This document shows positions 54,605-64,000 of a DNA stretch of 64,000 nucleotides, one piece after another (position 1 is the stretch's first letter; each line of letters opens with the position of its first letter). The notes beneath the pieces were generated by a model. That model was not told the DNA's origin. It did not search any database and saw only the letters and a program-made list of their open reading frames with translations. The stretch is from Siphonodentalium dalli (lineage: Eukaryota; Mollusca; Scaphopoda; Gadilida; Siphonodentaliidae). The stretch lies in the NCBI GenBank assembly GCA_032622095.1, contig CP136061.1, positions 259,626,077 through 259,690,076 of the forward strand, in the 5' to 3' direction. The translations under genes were made by a program, and so were the position numbers.

Positions 54605-56119
54605 AATAACATGATTTTTGAGGGCGTTATGGTTTATTAACGGCCCGGCTGGAATGATTAACAGCCCAAGGACCTATTAGCGGCCTGAGACGAAGTCGAG
54701 GGACGCTAATAGGCCCGAGGGCTGTTAATCATTCCAAAGGGCCGTTAATATAACAATAACATGATTTTTGAGGGCATTATGGTTTCTTAACGGCCCGATA
54801 GGAATGATTAACAGCCAGAGGCCTATAAGCGGCCCGAGACAGGGCTGTTAATCATTCCGGGAGGGCTGTTAAGAAACCATAATGCCCGAAAAATCATGTT
54901 ATTACTATTATTTCCACACACACTATCATTATGTAAGTGTCATACCCTGGCAAGTTCAAATATTTCACAACATCTCTGAGTCTGAATTAACACAATTTAA
55001 TCAAAATATAGAATAGTACCGGTATTCAATATCATCAACATTTGATCACAATACTTTAATTGTTCTATGGAGTTTCAGTCAATTCACTGGATTGAGACAT
55101 TTTTTTTAATTTACACAAATACGCATGGATCGTCTGGTTTGTGTGCAAACGTGATAAAAAAAAAAATCATGTGACCAAAATACATCGAAATTAGGCAAAA
55201 TATCACCGGCATCTGAGACCAAATAACTCGCGTAATAATGCTTAAATTGAAATAATATATACCTATATTTACCTTAGGATACCATTTAGTTAGGTATGTG
55301 TTCTATGTAACACATGGCAATCGGGTATTTCTTCGTTAAAAAGCTTTATTAGAATAAAGAAATTCCGAAAAATTCATCGACAGTTTGGTCATGTGACGTG
55401 TCGGGCCATCTCGTGCTAACGACAAGCATATCCCATTAGCGCCCTAGGGCCATAATGAACTTACATATTCACGTAATTTAGTTAGTGTTATGGGATTTTA
55501 TCTCAGGATAAAACGTCATTAATATTCTAGAGAACGCCCTTATAGGTGGAAATAATAAACCATAACGCCCTCAAAAATCATGTTATTACCATTATTACCA
55601 CAGTTTTTGACATTTGACCCATTTGAGGATTTAGTGGAATAATGAAGTAGATTAAGAGAGAAATATTTTCAAGAACATTAAATTTGATATCATTTGACTT
55701 GTCAGCTGACACGGACTGACAGAGTCTCGAAAATAGGACAGGGGAAAAACCAGCATTGGAGACGAGTAACAACCAATGAGAGGTTGGCAGCTAAAATTAT
55801 CAATGCATACTTACGCTTGATACAATAATTCAATCATACATTGTATAGCGTGAATTCCAATCATAAAACCACTATAGTGGTGAGCAAATCGGATGCATCT
55901 TCCCATTATTTTCTTGAAATAAACATGCCAGATCGGAAGTTGAAGGGACGTAACTCTCGCGATAATAAACGAGATCTATAGTTTCCGGGCGGCGGGCCGA
56001 TATTGAACTAGGCTTCTCATTATCGGCCCACGGCCCGCTGTTTTGGTAACAATATGCTATTTGGAACGCCCCGAAAAAGATTATCAATGGCCTAGAGAAC
56101 GCCCTATAAAGTGGTAATA
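54605..56119. repeat. Nested palindromic elements (CATGATTTTTGAGGGC family)
   Basis: Several foldbacks share CATGATTTTTGAGGGCRTTA, GGTTTMTTAACGGCCC and GATTAACAGCC with their inverses: 54605-54750, 54752-54905, and a single end near 55555-55600. GAACGCCCTATAAAGTGGTA near 56090 is a related right end. They split the outer part of the long inverted repeat, so they inserted after it. Confidence 0.65.
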
Positions 56120-56181
56120 ATTTACTATAGTGGTATTGGGGAACGAAAAACGATAGTCATATAATAAATAGAGATTATCAC

Positions 56182-56478
56182 TACAGTGATCTGAGTCTCC
56201 TACTCTCCATATCCGAGTTGAGAAGATGAGATCCCAGATAAGATGAGATGCCGCAGGCTGCAAATCTGATCGGTGATCTCACCTTCTCAACGAGACATGA
56301 TGTGAATACATATCACAACAGTGTGTTGATCCGTGTTGTAGTATCACGTCGAGTTGAGGTGGGAAGATTGCCGGATCAAACGAGCTACCGAAGGCAGAGA
56401 GTTTAATCCGTCAATCTGCCCACCTCAATGAGACGTGATGCGATGTCACGGATCGATCAACTCACTGCTGTGATAAAA
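56182..56478. repeat. Two diverged hairpins related to 46400-46566
   Basis: The first has arms TGATCTGAGTCTCC and TCTCAACGAGACATGATG. The second has TATCACGTCGAGTTGAGGTG and CACCTCAATGAGACGTGATG around a CGAAGGCAGAG loop. Both share GGATCAAAC-like inner arms with the 46-kb hairpin. Confidence 0.65.
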
Positions 56479-56486
56479 GGTTTATT

Positions 56487-56670
56487 TTATCATATGACTC
56501 ATTATTTTAACTAAAAACTACCATTGTTTGGTGATGGTTTTACTGATTAATCCGATCATGATACTATCGTGATCCGATTCCATGCGTGTCTGAATCAAAA
56601 TCAAGCTCCTGAACTATTTTCAATTGAGACACTTCTTCTTAAAATTGTTGTTGTTGATTAAATTATTGCG
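56487..56670. repeat. Inverted repeat partner of 60650-60808
   Basis: CATGATACTATCGTGATCCG and TCAATTGAGACA(C/T)TTCTTCTT recur inverted at 60650-60808 with moderate divergence. Their separation is about 4 kb. Confidence 0.65.
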
Positions 56671-56785
56671 ATTTGTTCATTAAATTTGAATTCAATTATC
56701 ACCTTTTTCGCAAAGAATGGTTGTTATAATTAAGTTCAATTGGTCATATAATAAAGATTCAGATCACTTCACTGTATTAATAATA

Positions 56786-58024
56786 CCGGTGTAACACGAT
56801 ATCTTCCCCCCCTGGGTATCTTCCCCCGCGGGGGAAGTTACCCCGGGGTATCTTCCCCCCCGGGGGGGAACATACCCCGGGGTATCTTCCCCCCCACCCT
56901 GAGTATCTTCCCCCCCACTCGTACATTTTTTTTCCCTCACTTATTTATAAAATTATGGCAAGAAATGCCGAGAAAACTATTAATTTTTTTTTTTTGTGTG
57001 GTTATTTTGAAGTTTAACTTAACCCAGTAATGGCATAAATATGTCAAAATATTACCTTATGATTATATCGTTTAATTTGCTTTATATAGTCATGAAATGG
57101 CGAGAAATTAACTTTATATGAGCAAAATGTTATAGAGTAAAAATTTTGGGTGGGGGGGGGGGGGGAATGATACCCAGGCCTGAGTATCTCCCCCCCCCCC
57201 CACCCAGCACCTACATATGACAAAAATTAACTTTATATGAGCAAAATTTAAGAGTAAGAATTTCATGACTATATAAAGCAAATTAAGCAATAAAATCATA
57301 CGTTTAATTTTTGTCATATGTAGGCGCTGGGTGGGGGGGGGGGGGGGGGAAGATACTCAGGCCTGGGTATCTCCCCCCCCACCCCAAATTCTTACTCTAA
57401 TCAAATTTTGCTCATATAAAGTTAATTTCTCGCCATTTCATGACTATATAAAGCAAATTAAGCAATAAAATCATACGTTTAATTTTTGTCATATGTAGGC
57501 GCTGGGTGGGGGGGAAGATACTCAGGCCTGGGTATCTCCCCCACCCCATATTCTTACTCTATCAAATTTTGCTCATATAAAGTTAATTTCTCGCCATTTC
57601 ATAACTATATAAAGCAAATTAAGCAATAAAATCATACGTTTAATTTTTGTCATATGTAGCCGCTGGGTGGGGGGGAAAGATACTCAGGCCTGGATATTTC
57701 CCCTCCCTCCCACCCCAAATTCTTACTCTACTAAATTGTTCTCATATAAAGTTAATTTCTCGCCATTTCATGACAATATAAAGCAAAATAAACGATAAAA
57801 TCGTAAGGTAATATTTTGACATATTTATGCTATTGGGTTGTGTGATGGGTTAAGTTGAACTTCAAAATAAAAAAAAATTAAATTTTTTTTTTTAATAGTT
57901 TTCTCGGCATTTCTTACCATAATAATATATAATAAGTGAGGGAAAAAAAATATATGAGTGGGGGGGAAGATACCCAGGGCGGGGGGGAAGATACCCAGGG
58001 GGGGGAGATAAACTGTTACACCGG
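56786..58024. mobile_element. 1.24-kb foldback element with poly-C/poly-G arms and TA target site
   Basis: The ends CCGGTGTAACA and TGTTACACCGG are flanked by TA (56784-56785 and 58025-58026). The left arm has repeated ATCTTCCCCCC blocks, the right arm the inverse. Arms of about 200 bp (CGAGAAAACTATTAATTTTT; ATGGCGAGAAATTAACTTTA) pair across the element. The centre (57190-57720) is three to four units of about 165 bp with GCGCTGGGTGGGGG, AGATACTCAGGCCTGGGTAT and CATATAAAGTTAATTTCTCG. No coding sequence. The flanks also form an inverted repeat (TTATTATATGACCAATTGAA right, its inverse left at 56730-56755), so it sits at the centre of an older palindrome. Confidence 0.8.
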
Positions 58025-58149
58025 TATGTTTATTATATGACCAATTGAACTTTAATTATTACGACCAACCTCTGAAATTTTATTGCGAAAAAGGTGATAA
58101 AGGCCATTTAACAGAGATTCCTTGTTCTCATCAGAATTTTTTTTTAGAA

Positions 58150-59145
58150 TGGAGCGGGAGGGCATATTGTTTTTATGTTTACCCATACCATAGTATGGTA
58201 AACATAGTGTCGTCGTCCGGATTGACCACTTGTCGTTAGTCCGTCTGTCTGTCTGTAGACACTTTACACATGGTGCGATAACTGAAATATTTTCTATCTG
58301 ATCGGAACCAAATTTGGTACCGCTATTCTCAAAGTAATTGACCAGAAAAACAGGGTGATACCCCGGTCATGACCGCGGTGATACCGGTAATAAACGGTAG
58401 CGGTATCGAGATGGTCATGGCGGTGGAGTTACGGTATTGGGCGATAATGATACCGCGGTCTTTTAGCGGGCACCGCATTAATTTTGTTGAATACCGCGGT
58501 GATTTTCATGGAACTCTTTGAGGGGAGGTATTTACTCACACATACTTGTTCGTGTTAACAAGCGGTATCAGTACCGCGATATTGGAGGATACCGCGGTAT
58601 AGTACCGCCATATTAACGGGGTGACACCACGTTATTGGTGGCCAATTACTTTAAGTATAGCGGTATGTGAGTTTCTCGCCCAAAATACAGATCGAGTTCG
58701 AATATCGATTTGATCGGAGTTTTTTTTTTACAAATTATGTCCCTTTTTCGACTTAGAATTCACAAATTCTATGATAACTATAAAAAAAAATGATCTGATC
58801 AGAACTGATCAGAACCAAATTTGGTATGTCAGTTTCTCCACCTAAAATACAGTTCGAGTTCGAATATGGGTTTGTGATCAGATTATTTTTAATGGAGTTA
58901 TGGCCCTTTGACATAGAATTCATGCATGCTTCGATAAATCTACCAGTTTTCATCTGATAGGGACCAAATTTGGTATGTGAGTTTGTCAACTCAAAATACA
59001 GATCGAGTTTGAATGTGGGTCAGATCCTGTTTTTTATTCCAGAGTTATGGCCCAGTTTTAACTAAGAATTGAACAGATTTGAGATTTGCTTACAATATAT
59101 AACCAGAAGCAGCTTACAATTAATTACCTGTGATATCATTGAGAA
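58150..59145. repeat. GAGTTATGGCCC interspersed repeat, copy 2, interrupted
   Basis: 58670-59142 matches 11700-12155. The part before the MITE (58200-58319) includes GTCCGTCTGTCTGTCTGTAG and AACCAAATTTGGTA. Removing the MITE at 58320-58663 joins AAATTTGGTA to TGTGAGTTTCTC, the repeat's own phrase, which shows the insertion cleanly. Confidence 0.85.
58320..58663. mobile_element. TA-flanked MITE family F, copy 2
   Basis: CCGCTATTCTCAAAGTAATT to CTTTAAGTATAGCGG with TA on both sides (58318-58319 and 58664-58665). The interior is rich in TACCGCGGTA and TACCGGTA-like motifs. The pre-insertion site is preserved in the host repeat. Confidence 0.93.
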
Positions 59146-59949
59146 AGAGACTAGAGTTAACCTTTATTATTGATAATGAAATCTGATACTCACTGCTGCT
59201 AGCCATCTGTTGTTTATTGCATTTCCATAGTGTGTGGACCCTGTTGGCTCAGGACTTCCACACAGCTCTCTGATTTAGCCTATCAATGCAGTGTTCAAGT
59301 GACATACCGGTACATGTACATGTACCTGGTACAATCCCCTAATTTTATAGAGTTAAAATTGTTAACCCTGGTCATAAATTTTATGCTTTTGTATATTTTT
59401 CATGTAGTCATTCTCCTATTATATCCCCTTCACTTGTACGGTATGGACTTTTGTAGTTAAAATGAACATTTCTGGTACTTAGTAGAAATACCTTTCATCT
59501 AATATATCTCATTTTATTGAGATGTATGTAAATTTGGTATGTGAGTTTCTCAGCCCAAAACACAGATAGAGTTCGAATTTGGGTTTGATCCATTTTTTAA
59601 AACAGAGTTATGGCTTATGGATTTTCGTGTCCAGAGTGAAAATAGCTGATCACTATCGCCAAGGTATGGGTTAAACATCTGCCGATCGTGATCGGCCTCT
59701 CGTTTGTATTTTAACTTCTAAGTCAACTCATAGTAAATAGACAATCACCTTTTTGTCATTTAGATGTGTACCGGTATGCATGTGTGTGGTTAAAATTGGA
59801 ACATTGGTCAGAAGTCAATGTGCGATAATTTGCACGGGATTTAAATTATTCACTGGCCCTCCCAGAGTATGACATGAATATTAATGATAGTGCGCATTGA
59901 ACTGCAGAAATCATGGCCAATATATAAAACGCTGTTAAATTATCAACAG
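59146..59949. other. Intergenic, no gene recognised
   Basis: A third partial copy of the GAGTTATGGC repeat lies at 59520-59615. The rest is anonymous. Confidence 0.4.
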
Positions 59950-59950
59950 G

Positions 59951-60045
59951 CCCCGCCCCTGATTGGCTTACAATCTGTCAAATTAAGATTGATTCATAGC
60001 AATATAAAATTGACGTTCCTTAAGTTATAGGTCAGAAGTTACTGT
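59951..60045 (+). promoter_or_regulatory. Possible NFYB core promoter: GC box, CCAAT box, TATA-like
   Basis: CCCCGCCCC (59951-59959) is followed at once by an inverted CCAAT box (ATTGG at 59962-59966), and AATATAAAAT begins near 60001. The spacing (about 40 bp from CCAAT to the TATA-like box) is typical of animal promoters and would place a start near 60030. The first NFYB coding exon starts with an acceptor at 61264, so an upstream untranslated exon must exist and could lie here. Inference. Confidence 0.3.
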
Positions 60046-61264
60046 TCTTTGTAATAATTATGCCTTTCTACCTGTATCTGTTGGCCAAGACGAAGTTTTT
60101 TGTTTGATATAAGAATACATGTAGGACTCCTCAGGCTCACAAAAGACATTATCCAATTTTTACGTGGTGGAATTAGTTTCAGTACCGGTACATATTTAAA
60201 TCGGGTTTACACAGTTCCAACTTCAATGTTTATTTCTTTCTATACATACGGTAGTACACACATTCTAGCAAACTTTTGTTCCGACAGCCAAGTACATGTA
60301 TGCTTACATGTACCACTTTTAGTTGCTACATTGTATACCAGTATATTCTATTGTATAAAGACCCAACAACGGGTATAGGTATATCTTCTGTAATAAAAAT
60401 TGCATATGCATGTACCGGTACATCATGATCTACATGTATGTACATATCGCGATAAACACCAAAACCACATATTGTTACACCCTAGCGTTTTAGTGACTGC
60501 TTGACCAATGTTTTGTCTTACGCGTATGTGAGATATAGAATAGATCATTTATAAAATGCCAAAAAATTAGAGACGGGTGTTTAAATCTGTACTGGAGCTG
60601 ATGAGAAACAAGGAATCTTTGTTGAGTGGCCTAAGTTAAATTTAATCAACAACAATAATTTTAAGAAGAAATGTCTCAATTGAAAATAGTTGAATATTGA
60701 TTCAGACATGCATGGTATGGAATCTGATCACGATACTATCATGATCCGATTAATTGGAAACCACCAAATGATAGTGGTATTTAGTGAAAATAATTAGTCA
60801 TATACCGGTAATAAATTCACATACTATTAGTATTAGTAACATTGAATCATCCAAGATGAGCATAGACCCAGCGATACATCAGTTACTGGTACATTAGATT
60901 TTGATTCGCTTGCCTGATTCAATTCGAGATTTGATTCGAAATGAAAACACACGATTCGCAGGGCCCTAAGTTACATGTACATCTATCTCCACCTTGTGCC
61001 TATACTCGCTCTCTGAGGCAAGTTTGTGAGAAACTAGCTACTAATAGTACTAAATATGTATGTCATGGTACATGTAACTTAATTGTAAGCATTCTGCATT
61101 GTCATTTACATGTATATACATGTACATGTGCTCCTACCGGGTACCGGTATGTAAAACATTCAGAACTCGTCCAACATTGGCCCAATGTTACACTAACAAT
61201 GTGCATAATTTCTTTATAATATACAGGTACATCATAACATGTATGCAACATTATTTATTTTCAG
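60046..61264. other. Probable NFYB 5' intron or untranslated region
   Basis: Many TACATGTA and TACCGGTA motifs. 60650-60808 is the inverted partner of 56487-56670, and 60900-60970 resembles a hAT terminus (GATTCGCAGGGCCC). No coding block. Confidence 0.4.
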
Positions 61265-61265
61265 C

Positions 61266-61350
61266 ATGGAATCAGGGGCTGGAGATTCAACCAATGATAA
61301 TTCGCTGACAGATTCGTTTCTTACTGGAAATGGGCAGTTCGTGGTTGAAA
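61266..61350 (+). CDS. NFYB: NFYB first coding exon
   Basis: The acceptor TTATTTTCAG lies before C-ATG at 61266. The exon encodes 28 residues starting MESGAGDSTNDNS and ending GNGQFVVE plus one base (donor GAAA|GTAAGT, phase 1). NFYB N-termini are short, acidic and poorly conserved, and this fits (the vertebrate counterpart has SHYVIQ near the same place). The start is the first ATG after the acceptor. It belongs to the subunit of trimeric NF-Y that binds CCAAT boxes in the nucleus. Confidence 0.88.
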
Positions 61351-61836
61351 GTAAGTTACTGGTATACTCAGTGAGTGAAAAAAAAATTGTTTCGAATATC
61401 AAAATGCTGTGCAAATTGGAAAATTGAATAGTAACTCAGTAATTTTGAAGGGCAGTGTTACAATATACTCTCACCTACCAAATAATAGTGCTTGCATGTT
61501 TATTAATTTCAGTCAAAAATACAACCCTGCACTATTATTAATAGACAATGAGACATAATAGTTAAATTGCCTGCATTATTAATAATATCAGCCGAAAATA
61601 TGAGCCTTCCATTTTTAAAAAGTCAGTGTTTGAAGCATGTCAATTTCCAAAACTTTTGTTTTAATTCCATTTATTTCTAGAAAAGTCCAAAATGATTATG
61701 GTCATTGTCACCCCCTCAGTCCTTCCCAGGAGATGGGAGTGATTGCTCTCGCACCCGTATGCACTCACAATTTTTAATTCCCGGGTGCTATTATACATTA
61801 TTTAGTAAGAGGGACATGTATCTCAAAACATATCTA
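61351..61836. other. NFYB intron, no feature recognised
   Basis: AT-rich intron sequence with no repeat terminus or coding block. Confidence 0.5.
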
Positions 61837-62221
61837 CCGCTATTCTCAAAGTAATTGACCAGAAAAACGGGGTGATACCCCGGTCATGACCGCAGTGATA
61901 CCGGTAATAAACGGTATCGAGATGGTCACGGCGGTGGAGTTACGGTATTGGGCGATAATGATACCGCAGTCTTTTAGCGGGCACTGCATTCATTTTTTTT
62001 AATACCGCGGTCTTTTAGCGGGCACCGCATTAATTTTTTTGAATACCGCGGTGATTTTCATGGAACTCTTTGAGGGGAGGTATTTACTCCCACATACTTG
62101 TTCGCATTAACAAGCGGTATCAGTACCGCGGTATTGGAGGATACTAGTACTGCGGTATAGTACCGCGGTATTAACGGGGTGACACCACGTTATTGGTGGT
62201 CAATTACTTTAAGTATAGCGG
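61837..62221. mobile_element. TA-flanked MITE family F, copy 3, in NFYB intron
   Basis: CCGCTATTCTCAAAGTAATT to AAGTATAGCGG with TA on both sides (61835-61836 and 62222-62223). An internal 45-bp duplication of GCGGTCTTTTAGCGGGCA makes it longer than the 58-kb copy. Confidence 0.93.
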
Positions 62222-63146
62222 TACCCGTAATCAGAAGATTTCCCAACAAATACTAGTATGTCGATATAACTTGAAAATAATTGTTTTGTTTCTTATATTT
62301 TTTTCTACATTTGTACATACCCGGTACATGTATGAGATTGTTTCATTGGTGCCGCCTCTTCAATTTTTTAAATATATAGGTCTCTCAAAAATTGCACCTG
62401 TAGACGATCTAGAAAATCTAGACATCACTCTAAAATGTTGATGGTATCGGTACATGTACGGTTCTTCCACGAGGCAAACACAGCGGGAGCACTTATTTAC
62501 TCTCACAATTCAGAATACGATTGTAATTGCTCTTGTAATATTTATAATCATAAGTTGGGTTTTTTTTCAAACAAATGTCATTGCAGAATGGACGTACATG
62601 TATGTCCAGTTACACTTTCACATCCCCATAATTTAACTGAGATGGGAAAGGTTCTAGATATACTAAAACCTTAAAATAGTTCAAATTGGAATCAACGATT
62701 ACAGTGACCATGAACATTTTGACAAGAGGGACGAGTGCAAATTTTAGTGCCAGTGAATCAAAAATTGCAAGTGCATACCGGTACATGTGCGAGAGTCAGT
62801 CCCTGGCTCCTGTCTCCTGGATGGATAATCACGGATTGCATGTGCTACTTAATTTTGATGATCAATACATAGAGAAACAGTTTGTTTTTAATAGTATGCA
62901 ATAAACGTTTTTCGGACATTCTGTTTCAGATTCCTGAATTCCGATGAATGCAAGTGGCTCGTTTTTATACCGGCCTGTACATTGTGTTCTAATTTATATT
63001 TTTGATGTCTTCAATAATATTTCTGTGACATAGAAAGGTAGTACATGTATTTATCGACCTATTTCGATATTGGGAAAAATAATATATTATTACATGCCTT
63101 TCACAAAAATTATTTTGTCTGAATTGCATTTTCTTTTCCACAAAAG
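62222..63146. other. NFYB intron, no feature recognised
   Basis: Several TACATGTA motifs (62325, 62451, 62593, 63043) in otherwise unique intron. Short overlapping frames here are not supported. Confidence 0.5.
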
Positions 63147-63289
63147 ATCACGATGAAGAACAGCTGGGATCTGGTGACAATGAGGAGGAAGGAGGTCGGA
63201 CCGATGAACCACTCCGCGAACAAGACAGATTCTTACCTATCGCAAATGTCGCAAGAATAATGAAAAAATCAGTGCCAAAGTCTGGAAAG
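63147..63289 (+). CDS. NFYB: NFYB second coding exon, start of the histone fold
   Basis: The acceptor TTTTCCACAAAAG completes the split codon and encodes an acidic stretch (HDEEQLGSGDNEEEGG). It is followed by the highly conserved histone-fold start LREQDRFLPIANVARIMKKS to SGK, then donor AAG|GTTTGT in phase 0. The block REQD-x-x-LPIANVARIMK is unmistakable NFYB (yeast HAP3): it forms helix 1, which pairs with NFYC. The remaining histone-fold helices must lie beyond the window. NFYB and UBL4A are divergently oriented. Confidence 0.96.
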
Positions 63290-64000
63290 GTTTGTATATA
63301 TGTACATGTATGGTACTACATGTACAGTATGTACATTGCAGCCTGAGACTTTAGGGTAACAAGACCCATCTACAGCTACATGTATGCTCTAATTAATCAA
63401 ATTTAATAACTGGTATTACCGCAGTTCTCAACTGCGTTCATGTGATCAACCATGTTAATTATACCGACCCCGACCGCGTTACCACCTGACTATCCCAGTT
63501 TGACAGTATTCTTCATGCAATTATTATATGAATTATATATTTTTTTTAAAGTCAGCATTGTAACCACACCAGAGAATGTATTTATTGCTTGGCGTGAGCT
63601 GCATTGTTGATGCAATTGCAATGTTGATCAGTGACCAGCTTTGTATGTTGAATAAACCATAATCAATTTATTAATTGAAATACTACGTGTTTAGTTACCG
63701 GTAACATGAAAATAAAGATACCCCTGATGGTTCAGATATGGTATTTGCAGCCCTGGGAATTGGCCTAGGCAATAGGCAATGCCTAGGTAAAAGCAGAGGC
63801 AAAATCAGTTTGCCTAGGTAATAATATTGCCTAGGTAAAACAAGATCGTTGGGTTACTAAAGTTGATTTGTGTCTATTAGAAATACATGTATAACCTCTT
63901 TTATAGCCAAAATGACTTCCTTAAATCATTCTTTATATATGTTGTCCTACTAGTACAATTGTTTCCATGGCACTGAGCCATCAACTGACTACCAGGTATA
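63290..64000. other. NFYB intron with short GCCTAGGTAA repeats
   Basis: The interval 63770-63840 holds four copies of TTGCCTAGGTAA or its inverse (core CCTAGG), after CAGCCCTGGGAATTGG, which resembles a hAT end whose partner would lie outside the window. TACATGTA occurs at about 63302, 63320, 63380 and 63884. Confidence 0.4.

Noticed and set aside
46148-56170. A single 10-kb composite transposon bounded by the long inverted repeats
   Set aside because: UBL4A exon 1 (53094-53141) lies between the arms and is spliced to exons outside them, so the arms are more simply two separate insertions in opposite orientation.
1-64000. tRNA, rRNA or other structured RNA genes
   Set aside because: I looked for tRNA A/B box pairs and conserved rRNA segments and found none; the many hairpins belong to MITEs.

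Overview
Animal nuclear DNA, most likely from a mollusc (probably a bivalve). Reasons: AT-rich sequence, two conserved intron-containing animal genes with canonical GT-AG splice sites, CR1/Jockey-type LINE fragments, very many short palindromic DNA transposons (MITEs), and a great excess of the octamer TACATGTA. The organism call is inference; the two genes are firm. Genes: (1) UBL4A, the ubiquitin-like subunit of the BAG6/GET tail-anchored protein pathway, is on the minus strand in four coding exons, 53141-53094, 45146-45041, 42380-42211 and 34764-34681. The joined frame is 135 codons plus stop, with all phases matching. (2) The start of NFYB, the histone-fold subunit B of CCAAT-binding factor NF-Y, is on the plus strand in exons 61266-61350 and 63147-63289, and continues past the window end. 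The genes are divergent, with about 8 kb between their start codons. Layout: 1-9.8 kb is a nest of inverted and tandem duplications, including a 4.3-kb TTAA-flanked element with 120-bp terminal inverted repeats. 10.6-11.5 kb is a non-autonomous hAT element with a perfect 8-bp target duplication. 13-21 kb, with satellites at 24, 32, 34 and 46.7 kb, is packed with TTAA-flanked piggyBac-like MITEs. Three families with unrelated ends carry the same internal palindrome. 21-24 kb holds 46-bp and 106-bp tandem arrays. 24.6-32.5 kb is mostly anonymous. 32.5-34.5 kb is a run of MITEs abutting at shared TTAA sites. 34.7-53.1 kb is UBL4A, whose introns hold a 22-bp G-rich minisatellite, a second hAT element, CCGCGG-rich elements, three LINE fragments and long inverted repeats. 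54.6-58 kb is palindromic DNA including a 1.24-kb foldback element with G/C tracts. 58-64 kb holds another old repeat, MITEs and the NFYB start. Main observation: where two copies of a repeat can be compared, one often has TACATGTA where the other has only TA, a 6-bp gain. The same gain occurs inside LINE reading frames, where mentally removing it gives back the family motif. TA to TACATGTA is the classic excision footprint of Tc1-type transposons. I count about fifty TACATGTA by eye where base composition predicts about two, so the window may be a dense record of past excisions. I found no complete transposase, rRNA, tRNA or CRISPR array.
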